Both the position numbers and the translations under genes were made by a program. From Terriglobia bacterium (GTDB lineage Bacteria > Acidobacteriota > Terriglobia > JAIQFV01), in assembly GCA_020072965.1 (NCBI GenBank), contig JAIQFY010000005.1, positions 248,001 through 312,000 on the forward strand: a DNA stretch of 64,000 bases. Reading direction: 5' to 3'. Below the pieces are notes generated by a model. The model was not told the DNA's origin. It was given only the letters and a program-made list of their open reading frames with translations, and did no database searches. Shown piece after piece: positions 9,403-17,843 of the stretch (the stretch's first letter is position 1; each line of letters begins with the position of its first letter).

Positions 9403-9942
9403 TTACGCTTTATTATTGAACTCAGCAATGAGGACCTGGGTGCCCCAGGCACAGCGGATTTCCCCGCCTTTGGCTGTCTTGACCAGCGTGATAGTGACCT
9501 GTTCGGCACTGTCCTTGGAGGTTTCTACCTTCATGGGGACAGAGATCAGATCCTTGAGCGGATCATGGTCGGTTCCCCACTGGCCGGTCTGAGAATTGAA
9601 AATCAATTCCCATTTATTTTCCCCGACTTTCTTGGCCCACAAACTGTAGGAACCCGCTTTCACCACGCCGCAGCAGGTGTAAAGATCCGTATCGGTCTTG
9701 AGGACGGTGGCCTCGTTCATCCCGAAGCGCCACACCGTGCCCACCGCGACGGAGTTTGATAGATCGCGGCCTTTCAGGGCGGGGCGGCCGTAGTTGATGG
9801 AAATCGCCTTTCCGTCAAGGGTCAGATTTGCAATTCCTCGATTGGGTCCAGCGGGAGGCTGGGCTGAAATGAAGGGGATCGCCAGCAAAAGACCCAGTGT
9901 CAGACAACCCAGGATTTTCAAGAAGCGCGCGCGATCAGTCAT
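9403..9942 (-). CDS. DUF2911 domain protein with signal peptide
   Basis: A 179-aa exported protein. The N-terminus has a basic-hydrophobic signal peptide ending near residue 29 (FISAQ-PPAG). The rest matches the DUF2911 family, a beta-rich domain of unknown function: SINYGRPALKGR, WRFGMNEATVLKTD, GSYSLWA and WELIFNSQTGQWG are typical blocks. Two adjacent cysteines (TCCG) lie mid-domain. The ATG at 9942 is chosen because AAGGAG lies 10 bases upstream and the signal peptide begins there; the longer frame to 9993 adds nothing recognisable. A well-formed promoter is found at 9994-10022. It is convergent with ackA. No biochemical role is known for the family. Confidence 0.88.
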   Translation of the reverse strand: MTDRARFLKILGCLTLGLLLAIPFISAQPPAGPNRGIANLTLDGKAISINYGRPALKGRDLSNSVAVGTVWRFGMNEATVLKTDTDLYTCCGVVKAGSYSLWAKKVGENKWELIFNSQTGQWGTDHDPLKDLISVPMKVETSKDSAEQVTITLVKTAKGGEIRCAWGTQVLIAEFNNKA

Positions 9943-9993
9943 GGATCGAATTCTCCTTGTGTTTTGATGGTTGAAGCTTTTTTGAGAACCCAT

Positions 9994-10022
9994 TTATTAC
10001 CCCGTCGACCGTGGCCTGTCAA
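9994..10022 (-). promoter_or_regulatory. Sigma-70-type promoter for the DUF2911 gene
   Basis: Minus strand: consensus -35 TTGACA (10017-10022), a 17-base spacer and -10 TAATAA (9994-9999). The implied leader is about 45 bases and contains the AAGGAG ribosome site. Confidence 0.7.
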
Positions 10023-10543
10023 CTGCAATTGCAAGCTCTCACGGGTCAAGGCTGTAAAATCTTGTATCGAGATTCGGGCGAGGGAGGGCATACTTGATCT
10101 ATAGTCTTTGTGGCGACTGAACGCGATTTTTTTGGGGGGATGCTCCTTTTCAGGCTCCAAAGGGCATTGACCCGCCATCGCACATACCGCAAAGGACGCG
10201 ATGTGTGCGCCACCCCCGCCCAGACCTCTAATCCCACCAGCGGCAGGTGGTGGATCATTCAGTTTCAACCTACCCACAGACCAAGTTCGACGTGAAAATT
10301 TCACCAGTCCGCCTCGGCGGAGTGGATCCTTCAAATACGAAAAGTGCGTGTCAGATCTCTGCAATCGTGAAATGGTGCATCGTCATTGTCAAACCAGCGA
10401 CCTTTCTTGACCAATTGCCATATGCAGAGACCTGACACTCAGCGTTTTGACACTCAACATTTGTAGAGTCGAGGAGAAATTGGGGGAAGGCGTTCGGAAT
10501 CCGGTGTTGCTTGGGAGCAGGTCAATCCTCAATCGGTCCTTCA
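10023..10543. other. Intergenic region, no gene seen
   Basis: Short frames in this stretch have no family resemblance. Two small hairpins are visible, around CCCACC...GGTGG near 10230-10251 and CCGCC/GGCGG near 10310-10320. No terminator with a T-tract is seen for the minus-strand gene that ends at 10544. Confidence 0.4.
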
Positions 10544-11653
10544 TCATTTGATCCTCGTCATAGAGAAGGTTCCCTGATAAGTCGAGTTGGCGGAAAGGCC
10601 GGGATCAACAAGGGTTCCCACATACGTTCCAGAAACGGAATCTGAGGTGAAGGAAAATGTGTTGAACTGGGCAAAGAGATTCGTCGCCTGACTGAGGAAG
10701 GCCGCCCCATTCCCCGAGGTACATACCGTTAGAACACCATCGCGCAGTTGGCCGTGGATGACATAATTCTCAGGTGTGATTGGTGCGCCGTTCACTTGCG
10801 TTACTTGCAGATACCCCTTTACGAAAATGTCTTCGGCCCAGAGACTGAGGGTCCCTTTGACCACCGGCCCGCCAGACGCTTGTGCCACCAGGGTATAGGA
10901 AGTGGGCATGGGTAACAGGGGAAGGGATGAGAACTCTCCCCCAATGAGGGTCAATGCGGTCCCGAAGATTGGAACATCCGACTGGATCTCTAACCTCCCC
11001 CGGCCGAGTTTCAGCCCTGGAAAGAGAATTTTGACGAGGAACCGGTCTGACAAAAAGAAAGCATCATGGCTGAGAGATTCAAGGATCGTAGTCCCTGTCA
11101 AAGTGAACTTCCCATCATTGAGAATGATCTTCAAAGTGGCATTGGCCTTGGTGGAGCGAAGGTTTCCAATCGCCAGGGCGATGGTGTCGAGATCTTCAAA
11201 GGCGACTCCACCCACAGTGAATTCTGTCGAGGGTGATACTCCGACGCTGTCCAGGATCGTCGAACCACCTTTCACAAAATAGGTGAGATTCCCTTCCAGA
11301 AAACTCGTTTGGGATAGATCATTGGCGACAAATGCGGCAAATCCGGATTCGACGGTCTGGCCACTCGTCACTTGAAAAGTACGGGTCGCCGCCGGCGGAA
11401 TCGAGATACTCCAGCCCCCGTTGATCGTTTGTAGGCCATTAACCAGGGGGTTCCACCTCTGGGCTTGAAGCCGATAAAAAAGAAGAACGCCGTTGTAAGT
11501 GTCTGTGCCACGGTTTGTGACGGTGATGAGGGATTCATAGCCCCCTCCTGCAGCGACCTGTGCAAAGACCAGGTCTTTCTTGGGCCAGAGGTCTTGGCAG
11601 AAAAGCGGAGTGGATAAGAACAGAGAAAGAAAAACAACTTCTCTGATTCGCAT
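10544..11653 (-). CDS. Hypothetical secreted beta-rich protein, 369 aa
   Basis: I do not recognise a named family. The product begins with a signal peptide (MRIREVVFLSLFLSTPLFCQ), whose FCQ end could be a signal peptidase I site. The mature part is rich in Gly, Thr, Ser and Val with alternating hydrophobic residues, which suggests a beta-sandwich or repeat-beta fold. The segment ESLITVTNRGTDTYNG resembles the start of an immunoglobulin-like or DUF11-like domain. The C-terminal part describes strands around YVIHGQLRDGVL and TFSFTSDSVSGTYVG. The ATG at 11653 is supported by GGGAGG 6 bases upstream; 45 further upstream codons are open but unlikely. It probably acts outside the cytoplasm. Confidence 0.75.
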   Translation of the reverse strand: MRIREVVFLSLFLSTPLFCQDLWPKKDLVFAQVAAGGGYESLITVTNRGTDTYNGVLLFYRLQAQRWNPLVNGLQTINGGWSISIPPAATRTFQVTSGQTVESGFAAFVANDLSQTSFLEGNLTYFVKGGSTILDSVGVSPSTEFTVGGVAFEDLDTIALAIGNLRSTKANATLKIILNDGKFTLTGTTILESLSHDAFFLSDRFLVKILFPGLKLGRGRLEIQSDVPIFGTALTLIGGEFSSLPLLPMPTSYTLVAQASGGPVVKGTLSLWAEDIFVKGYLQVTQVNGAPITPENYVIHGQLRDGVLTVCTSGNGAAFLSQATNLFAQFNTFSFTSDSVSGTYVGTLVDPGLSANSTYQGTFSMTRIK

Positions 11654-11877
11654 AGAGCCTCCCTTTTTAACCACAAATAAAGCAGTTGGAGCAAGATCTG
11701 ACAGTGAAGCGACGAAACCCGGGATTATTGTAATAGATTGCAGGAGTATGATTCGAGGAAGAACAGGTCCAACCTGGACATAAAGCAAAGCCGGCGCGCG
11801 TGCCAGCTATCCTCACTATTTTTGTCCTTTCGACCGTCCCCTGTCAATCACTTATGCAGAACCAAGGCTTTGGAAGT

Positions 11878-11905
11878 TTGATTTGGGTCCCAATTCTGAT
11901 AAGAT
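11878..11905 (+). promoter_or_regulatory. Putative promoter immediately before mnmA
   Basis: TTGATT (11878-11883), a 16-base spacer and TAAGAT (11900-11905). The predicted transcript start is near 11912, leaving almost no leader before the ATG at 11915 or 11921, which fits the absence of a ribosome site. Confidence 0.4.
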
Positions 11906-11914
11906 GACCTGTTT

Positions 11915-13069
11915 ATGAGCATGAGAATAGCCGTTGCTATGAGCGGCGGAGTGGATTCATCCACTGCGGCCGCGTTGCTGCTGGACGCCGGACATGACGT
12001 CGTGGGGCTCTCCATGCAGCTTTGGGATCAGGAGCGACTCCCTGAATTAAAGGCGAGGGGGGGCATTCAGTCTTCGGGACACTGCTGTTCACTGGACGAC
12101 CTGCATGATGCGCGGCGCGTGGCCGAGTACCTGGGGTTTCCCTTTTACGTGGTCAACTTCGGGGAGCAGTTCGAGGCCAGGGTCGTGAAGCCGTTTGTCG
12201 GGGAGTATTTCCAGGGAAGGACCCCCATTCCGTGCGTTGAGTGTAACAATGTGTTCAAGTTCGATTTGCTGCGAACACGCGCCCTTCAGATCGGAGCCGA
12301 CAAGTTGGCCACGGGGCATTACGCGCGTATTCGCTACAACCGGACGAGTGGCCGCTACGAATTGTTGAAGGGGGTCGATTCAAGCAAGGACCAGTCCTAC
12401 TTCCTTTTCGGAATGACACAGGAACAGCTGGCTCAGACCGAGTTTCCACTTGGCTCCCTGACAAAGCCGGCCGTGCGTGAGATGGCCGCCGCCCGGAATC
12501 TTCCGACCCACGAAAAGCCCGAGAGCCAGGAAATCTGCTTCGTGCCCGGGGGGGCGTACGCTGATTTCATCGAGGCTTATCGCGCCGAGATCGTGTCAGA
12601 GAATGTCGCCGACTCAGGTTCGGCCACGCTGCCTGATGAGGCGTTGGCGGGAGAGATCACGCTTCGGGATGGCACGGTGCTGGGCCGCCACCGGGGCATT
12701 CATCATTTTACCGTGGGTCAGCGCAAAGGTCTGGGGGTGGCCTTGGGACGTCCTTTGTACGTCGTTTCGATCGATCCGGAGACGCGGCGAGTCGTGGTGG
12801 GTGACGATGCGGAGCTGATGCATCGCGGGGCCCAGGTGTGCGATGTGAATTGGATTTCCATGGCTGGATTGAAGGAGCCGCGTCCGGTCTCCGCCAAGAT
12901 TCGCAACCGGCATGAGCCGGCCGAAGGGGTGGTCTCAAATTCCAACGACGGAAGTACAGTGATGGCATTCAATGAGCCACAGCGGGCCATCACGCCGGGA
13001 CAGGCTTGCGTTTTCTACGAGGACGACCTGGTGGTGGGTGGGGGATGGATCAGAAAGGCGCTGTTTTAG
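11915..13069 (+). CDS. mnmA: tRNA-specific 2-thiouridylase MnmA
   Basis: Puts sulfur on U34 of tRNAs for Lys, Glu and Gln, using ATP and a persulfide chain that begins at a cysteine desulfurase. The 384-aa product has the PP-loop SGGVDSS (residues 10-16) that adenylates the uridine. The first catalytic cysteine is C107 in PIPCVECN and the second is C208 in ESQEICFVPGG, the two redox-active cysteines of the family. GHYARI and HFTVGQRKGLG are also conserved. Start is either ATG at 11915 or the one two codons on (11921), which gives the usual MRIAVAMSGG beginning. The ribosome site is poor. A GCC CysCys pair at residues 57-58 is extra. It is followed by a terminator serving the opposite strand. 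Confidence 0.95.
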   Translation: MSMRIAVAMSGGVDSSTAAALLLDAGHDVVGLSMQLWDQERLPELKARGGIQSSGHCCSLDDLHDARRVAEYLGFPFYVVNFGEQFEARVVKPFVGEYFQGRTPIPCVECNNVFKFDLLRTRALQIGADKLATGHYARIRYNRTSGRYELLKGVDSSKDQSYFLFGMTQEQLAQTEFPLGSLTKPAVREMAAARNLPTHEKPESQEICFVPGGAYADFIEAYRAEIVSENVADSGSATLPDEALAGEITLRDGTVLGRHRGIHHFTVGQRKGLGVALGRPLYVVSIDPETRRVVVGDDAELMHRGAQVCDVNWISMAGLKEPRPVSAKIRNRHEPAEGVVSNSNDGSTVMAFNEPQRAITPGQACVFYEDDLVVGGGWIRKALF

Positions 13070-13100
13070 TCCGCATCGAGGACAGCCTCATAATCCTTCC

Positions 13101-13136
13101 AAAAAAAAGCGGGCCGCTCAAATCCCCGGCCCGCTT
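13101..13136 (-). terminator. Terminator for the minus-strand gene ending at 13191
   Basis: Stem GCGGGCCG (13109-13116) with CGGCCCGC (13127-13134). On the minus strand it is followed by eight T residues (A run 13101-13108), a textbook rho-independent terminator. On the plus strand the tail is only TTCC, so it is at best weak for mnmA. Confidence 0.85.
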
Positions 13137-13190
13137 CCAAATCTTCAAATCCCGGACAACAATCCCATTCCTGGGTTGACGTTCCTCAAC

Positions 13191-13709
13191 TCAGATGAAC
13201 ATGGCTTCGTCCTGCGTCGCCTTGTCGACCGCAGCCGGCCGGCGCTTGGACGTGAGAAATTCCAATCCCATTTTTATCCCTTTGATCACGGCTGACACTT
13301 CTCGCACCGGGCCGAGGATATTGGCTTGAACCACTTTGGTGGTGCGCTCAATATGGTCGATGGCGTCGGTGACGATGACATCCAACCGGCGCACTTGATT
13401 CTGCGCCAGATCGGTCGTTTCAGAAACCAGAGAACCTACCTTCTCCACTTGATGCAACGCGGTGGAGGAGATCTTCGAGAAATCCCCCGAAATTCGGTTC
13501 AAATTGCTGACCAGTTCGATTGATTGGTTGAGCAGGACCTTGATATCGGCCAGCAAGGGCTCCTTGGCGCGGTCAAAAGACTCCCGCGCGGTCGTCACCT
13601 GTTGGTTGAGGCGACTCATCGCTTGAAAGATGCCGTAGAGGATGCCGACCTGGACAAGGATCGCCACCGAAACAACGATCACCAGCGCGAGAGCAATGTC
13701 ATTCGACAC
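13191..13709 (-). CDS. DUF948-like membrane-anchored coiled-coil protein
   Basis: A 172-aa protein with one N-terminal transmembrane helix (residues 5-27, DIALALVIVVSVAILVQVGIL). A long helical region predicted as coiled coil follows, with heptad-like spacing through about residue 140 (for example SIELVSNLNRIS, VETT-type VSETTDLA). The arrangement matches DUF948-type proteins, which are often paired with YtxH proteins, and a YtxH gene lies directly upstream on the same strand. Function is unknown; a cell-envelope or stress role is usually assumed. GGAGG lies 14 bases before the ATG, which is rather far. The strong terminator at 13101 ends the pair. Confidence 0.75.
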   Translation of the reverse strand: MSNDIALALVIVVSVAILVQVGILYGIFQAMSRLNQQVTTARESFDRAKEPLLADIKVLLNQSIELVSNLNRISGDFSKISSTALHQVEKVGSLVSETTDLAQNQVRRLDVIVTDAIDHIERTTKVVQANILGPVREVSAVIKGIKMGLEFLTSKRRPAAVDKATQDEAMFI

Positions 13710-13885
13710 AGCAAGCCTCCAAGAAAAGATCGAGCGCTAGGCTCCATCCGGGTGATAAATACGCTGTGAATCCCCACAACCACGCCCACAAAAGACTTGC
13801 GGGAGTGTCAAGATTATTGTGCCCCGAGTTCGAAACCGATCCACTACAAACAAGGTTATAAAATCCACCATAATCATGGCGATAC

Positions 13886-14185
13886 TTAATTCGCTTTGGA
13901 TTTTTCGTCGCGATAGGCTTGTTTGCCGGCTTCCAGGGCCGCAGAAATCTGAGTCTTCTTCTGGGTCAGTGTCTCCTTGGTCTGATCGAGAACCTCTTGG
14001 GTCTTATCCTGAACATTCCGAGCGGTCGAGGTCAAATACTCTCTCCCCTCAACGGCTTTCTGGGCGAGGAGTTCTCGCGTCTCTCTGCCGGACCGGGGGG
14101 CGAACAGAAGCGCAATGACGGCGCCAATTCCAGCCCCCACCACAAAGAACAGAACCTTGCTGCCTGTATCGTTATTCTCTCCCAT
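13886..14185 (-). CDS. YtxH domain-containing protein, 99 aa
   Basis: Small YtxH (general stress protein) family member. A glycine-rich transmembrane helix (residues 10-27, VLFFVVGAGIGAVIALLF) is followed by the family's APRSGRETR motif and a charged helical tail, rich in Lys, Glu and Gln, that probably forms a coiled coil. The ATG at 14185 has a perfect AGGAGG 7 bases upstream. It precedes the DUF948-like gene with a 176-base gap, so they may be co-transcribed. It is divergent from hppA. The family is linked to stress in Firmicutes, but no biochemical function is established. Confidence 0.85.
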   Translation of the reverse strand: MGENNDTGSKVLFFVVGAGIGAVIALLFAPRSGRETRELLAQKAVEGREYLTSTARNVQDKTQEVLDQTKETLTQKKTQISAALEAGKQAYRDEKSKAN

Positions 14186-14345
14186 AAGAGACCTCCTGCG
14201 TCAATAATCCATTAAATTGAAAACACGGTAACCTTCAGGAACGTGAAATTGTTTATTCTGGGCCATCATACCATCGTGAAATTGAAATAGCAAGGTAGCT
14301 GGGCCCGGTCAGAGTAGAGGACCGCGGAGGGCGGGATGGCGCGAA

Positions 14346-14374
14346 TTGCGCATTTAAAAAAGTTGTGGTATATA
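14346..14374 (+). promoter_or_regulatory. Putative promoter for hppA
   Basis: TTGCGC (14346-14351), a 17-base spacer and TATATA (14369-14374). It lies in the 339-base divergent gap 14186-14524, which holds no gene. The implied leader is about 145 bases. Confidence 0.5.
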
Positions 14375-14524
14375 CTCAGGTCGCTTCATTGGCCAGAGAG
14401 CACTTCGCATTATCTTCGCTTCATTTCAGGACTCAATTTTGCACTCGCGATTCAAATGATCCCAGCGTGCGGGGATTCTCGTGCGCCCTAACCCCTCGAA
14501 GTAAGACAATCTGGAGGATCACGT

Positions 14525-16729
14525 ATGGTCTTTCTGCCAATCGTTATCGGGATAAGTCTCTTGTCTCTGCTGGTGGCCGTGCTGCTGGCCCGGTGGGTCT
14601 TGAGCCAGGATCAGGGGCCCAAGGAAATGCAGGAAATTTCCAACGCGATCAAGGAAGGTGCGGAAGCTTTCCTCCGTCGTCAAAACGGCACGATTGTCAT
14701 TTTGGCGGTCGTGCTGGCGGTGGTCATCTTCATCCTTTACGCGTTTATCCGGTCCCATCACAGTTTTGATCCTGTGGCGACGTCGACGGGACTGGCCTTT
14801 TGGATTACGCTCTCCTTTTTGCTCGGGGCGGCCTGTTCCGTGTTTGCAGGCTATGTCGGGATGTGGGTGTCGATTCGCTCCAATGTCCGCTCGGCATCGG
14901 CGGCGCGGTCTTCGCTGAACAAGGCACTCCAGATTGCGTTGCGGGGAGGCGCGGTGTCCGGCCTGTTTGTCGTAGCCATGTCGCTGTTTGGCGTGGGGGG
15001 CTTGTACTGGCTGGTCAGCACGTTCGCGCCCGACGTTGCCAAAGAGAAGATTCCCTTGCTGATCGTGGGATATGGGTTTGGCGCCTCTTTTGTGGCGTTA
15101 TTCGCGCAGTTGGGCGGTGGTATTTACACCAAGGCGGCTGATGTCGGCGCAGACCTGGTGGGGAAGGTAGAGGCGGGTATCCCGGAAGACGATCCACGCA
15201 ACCCGGCCGTGATTGCCGACCTGGTCGGGGACAACGTGGGCGACTGCGCCGGTCGTGGGGCCGACTTGTTTGAGTCCACAGCGGCCGAAAACATCGGTGC
15301 CATGATCCTGGGCGCGACCCTGGCGGCGTCGGCACAGAGAATGAACATGCCTTTCGCCTATGGCATCGTCGGGGTGATGATGTTCCCCCTTGTTGCCCGC
15401 GCGTTCGGATTGATCGCCTCCGTCATCGGAATCTTGATCGTCAAAACCAAGGAACAGGGCCAGGATCCGATGTCGGCGCTGAACCGGGGTTATGCGGTCA
15501 CGGCCACCCTGGTGATTGTCGCGTTCTTTGGGGCCACGAAGTGGTTGCTCTCCAGCTTGAATGATCCCGATGCCTGGTGGAAGTTTTTTATCTGCGGTGT
15601 GATTGGGGTGCTGACCTCGTGGGCTTTTGTTTGGATCACCCAGTATTACACCGAATACCGGTATCGCCCTGTTCAGGAGATCGCCAATGCCTCCATCACC
15701 GGGCCGGCCACCAACATTATTTCTGGAATCTCTGTGGGGATGGAGTGCGTCCTGTTACCCGTGATCACGATATCGATTGCCATCCTCTCCTCCTATCATT
15801 TAGGCGAATGGGCCGTCCCGAACGGAGGGCTGTTTGGAACCGCCGTCGCCACCATGGGAATGCTGGGCTCCGCAGCATACATTTTGGCGATGGACACCTT
15901 CGGACCGATCACCGATAACGCCGGCGGAATCGTGGAAATGTCCAAGCAGCCCGAAGAGATTCGCAAGAAGACCGATCGTCTGGACGCTGTCGGTAATACG
16001 ACCAAGGCACTGACCAAGGGATATGCCATTGGATCGGCGGCGCTGGCGGCCTTCCTGCTGTTTTCCGCTTATATGGACGAAGTGCGCCTTTACCTGGGCT
16101 CCGAAGGGGAAACGCTTTTTCACCGGGTCGACATTGCCAAGCCCGCGGTTTTTGTCGGAGGACTGCTGGGAGCCATGCTCGTGTTTTTCTTCTCTGCCCT
16201 GGCTATCAAAGCGGTGGGGCGAGCGGCACAATCCGTCATCCAGGAGGTCCGGACCCAGTTTAAGGAGAAGCCCGGGATCATGCAGGGGACGGAAAAGCCG
16301 GATTATGCCCGGTGTGTCGACATCGTGACACGCGGAGCGCTCAAGCAGATGATCGCTCCGGGACTGGTAGCGGTCGGAATGCCTGTTGCCGTCGGCGTGC
16401 TTTTCCGCATGTTTATCACGGCCCAGGACAAGACGATTGCGGCCGAGTCCGTGGCCGCCCTCCTCATGGTGGGCACCATTGGCGGAATCCTGATGGCCCT
16501 GTTCCTGAACAACAGCGGCGGCGCGTGGGACAATGCCAAGAAGTATATCGAGTCGGGTCTTTTTACCGTGGATGGCAAGGTGGTGGGGAAGAAATCGGAT
16601 CCGCACAAGGCGGCAGTCGTCGGAGATACGGTCGGGGACCCCTTTAAAGATACGGCCGGACCGTCCCTCCATGTGCTGATCAAGTTACTTTCCACCATCA
16701 CACTGGTCCTGGCTCCCTTGTTCATTTAG
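14525..16729 (+). CDS. hppA: Membrane proton-translocating pyrophosphatase, potassium-independent type
   Basis: Integral inner-membrane pump, 734 aa with about 16 transmembrane helices, that couples pyrophosphate hydrolysis to ion transport. The PPi site is visible around residues 200-250: DVGADLVGKVEAGIPEDDPRNP and DNVGDCAGRGADLFES. A second acidic site is at DTFGPITDNAGGI, and the C-terminal block GDPFKDTAGPSLH is also present. K494 in GNTTKALTKG is the key residue. In the family a lysine here marks the K+-independent proton pumps, while the K+-dependent ones, including the sodium pumps, have alanine. The start has GGAGG 7 bases upstream. A strong terminator follows at 16748. It likely recycles PPi from biosynthesis into proton motive force. 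Confidence 0.96.
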   Translation: MVFLPIVIGISLLSLLVAVLLARWVLSQDQGPKEMQEISNAIKEGAEAFLRRQNGTIVILAVVLAVVIFILYAFIRSHHSFDPVATSTGLAFWITLSFLLGAACSVFAGYVGMWVSIRSNVRSASAARSSLNKALQIALRGGAVSGLFVVAMSLFGVGGLYWLVSTFAPDVAKEKIPLLIVGYGFGASFVALFAQLGGGIYTKAADVGADLVGKVEAGIPEDDPRNPAVIADLVGDNVGDCAGRGADLFESTAAENIGAMILGATLAASAQRMNMPFAYGIVGVMMFPLVARAFGLIASVIGILIVKTKEQGQDPMSALNRGYAVTATLVIVAFFGATKWLLSSLNDPDAWWKFFICGVIGVLTSWAFVWITQYYTEYRYRPVQEIANASITGPATNIISGISVGMECVLLPVITISIAILSSYHLGEWAVPNGGLFGTAVATMGMLGSAAYILAMDTFGPITDNAGGIVEMSKQPEEIRKKTDRLDAVGNTTKALTKGYAIGSAALAAFLLFSAYMDEVRLYLGSEGETLFHRVDIAKPAVFVGGLLGAMLVFFFSALAIKAVGRAAQSVIQEVRTQFKEKPGIMQGTEKPDYARCVDIVTRGALKQMIAPGLVAVGMPVAVGVLFRMFITAQDKTIAAESVAALLMVGTIGGILMALFLNNSGGAWDNAKKYIESGLFTVDGKVVGKKSDPHKAAVVGDTVGDPFKDTAGPSLHVLIKLLSTITLVLAPLFI

Positions 16730-16747
16730 TTTTTTGAGAGATCCGGG

Positions 16748-16785
16748 CGGCGATCCAGGGGCGGTTGGGTCGCCGTTTTTCTTTT
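16748..16785 (+). terminator. Rho-independent terminator after hppA
   Basis: A 9-bp stem CGGCGATCC (16748-16756) with GGGTCGCCG (16767-16775, one G-T pair), loop of 10, followed by TTTTTCTTTT (16776-16785). Confidence 0.88.
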
Positions 16786-16797
16786 GATGGGTGACCA

Positions 16798-17700
16798 GTG
16801 CCCCGTTTGAAGCCACCAAAGAGAAAAATATTATTTGTCTTCTTTGATGGAGTAGGCTTGGCACAAAGAGCCAGGCGACTGAATCCATTTCAGTTTCTCC
16901 CTTCAGAATTTTTTTCGTTTAGACGCCGCAAGATTTTTCAGGAGTTTTCTGGATTCGGGAAGGCCATTGACGCCACCCTGGGGGTGAGCGGACTCCCGCA
17001 GAGCGCGACCGGTCAGGCCTCTATCCTCTCCGGGGTGAATGCCGCCCGGTTGTTGGGGAGACACCTGAATGGGTTTCCCAACCGGGAGCTTCGGGAATTG
17101 CTCTCCCGGGAATCTGTTTTTGTGAAGCTCAAGCAGAGAAGGTTGGATGCCACCTTTGCCAATGCCTATCAGCCGGAATTTTTCAAATCGCCGCTGGCGA
17201 AACATTACGTCTCCGTTTCCACGGCGGCCGTGACCGCTGCTGGGATCCCCTTGAATGACATTGCTGCGGTTCGAGCAGGGCGTGCGGTGTATCAGGAGTT
17301 CACGAACTCCTATTTGAATGCCCGAGGATTTTCCCTGGCCGTGCGCACCCCGGAGCAGGCGGGTGAAGTTCTGGTCAATATCTCCCTCCGCCACGACTTC
17401 ACTTTTTACGAATATTTTTTGAGCGATCTCGTGGGACACCGAAAGAGTTTCGATCGCTCCCTGATTGAGGTGTCTAAACTCGATCGCTTGTTGAAGGGCA
17501 TTTGTGCTCGATTTGATTTTAAGTTCCACACCCTGCTGGTGACGAGCGACCATGGAAATCTCGAGGATCCCTCGACGAAATCGCATACGCGAAATCCCGT
17601 GCCGCTGCTGGCATTCGGCCACGACGCTCACTTTTTTACAAGAAAGGTACGGTCCCTGGCTGACATCACTCCGGCCATCCTGGAGTTCTTTGAGCGCTGA
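16798..17700 (+). CDS. Alkaline-phosphatase-superfamily metalloenzyme
   Basis: A 300-aa protein with the metal-binding motifs of the alkaline phosphatase / cofactor-independent phosphoglycerate mutase superfamily, in order. FFDGVG has the metal ligand Asp17. LPQSATGQASILSG near residues 67-79 supplies the nucleophile Ser/Thr. SDLVGHR near 210 and TSDHGNLEDPSTKSHTRNPVP near 248-268 follow. The last block is very like that of phosphopentomutases and phosphoglycerate mutases. At 300 residues it lacks the large inserted domain of phosphoglycerate mutase. The substrate is unknown and no signal peptide is seen, so it is probably cytoplasmic. The start is a GTG with GGGTGA 4 bases upstream; no in-frame ATG is available. 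Confidence 0.8.
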   Translation: MPRLKPPKRKILFVFFDGVGLAQRARRLNPFQFLPSEFFSFRRRKIFQEFSGFGKAIDATLGVSGLPQSATGQASILSGVNAARLLGRHLNGFPNRELRELLSRESVFVKLKQRRLDATFANAYQPEFFKSPLAKHYVSVSTAAVTAAGIPLNDIAAVRAGRAVYQEFTNSYLNARGFSLAVRTPEQAGEVLVNISLRHDFTFYEYFLSDLVGHRKSFDRSLIEVSKLDRLLKGICARFDFKFHTLLVTSDHGNLEDPSTKSHTRNPVPLLAFGHDAHFFTRKVRSLADITPAILEFFER

Positions 17701-17837
17701 GTTTGTGGGGGGGCAGGGATACGCTTTATTTTTCATCTCTTCTGCCGGGCCCGGAGGCGGTTCGTGGAACCTTCCTGTGTTATGAAATGCGGGGAACCAT
17801 GCTTCAGTTTTCGCTTTATGTTCGCTTTTTCTTCTGC

Positions 17838-17843
17838 TAGATT
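17838..17843 (+). promoter_or_regulatory. Possible -10 element abutting the nrdJ start
   Basis: TGC-TAGATT, an extended -10-like element with TAGATT at 17838-17843, directly abuts the first ATG (17844). No good -35 is seen. If used, transcription would begin about at the second in-frame ATG (17850), giving a leaderless message; no ribosome site is visible. Confidence 0.3.

Noticed and set aside
15800-16672. Minus-strand 290-aa frame
   Set aside because: Antisense to hppA; His/Arg-rich composition typical of shadows.
17701-17843. Cobalamin riboswitch before nrdJ
   Set aside because: The 143-base gap is too short and lacks B12-box-like sequence.
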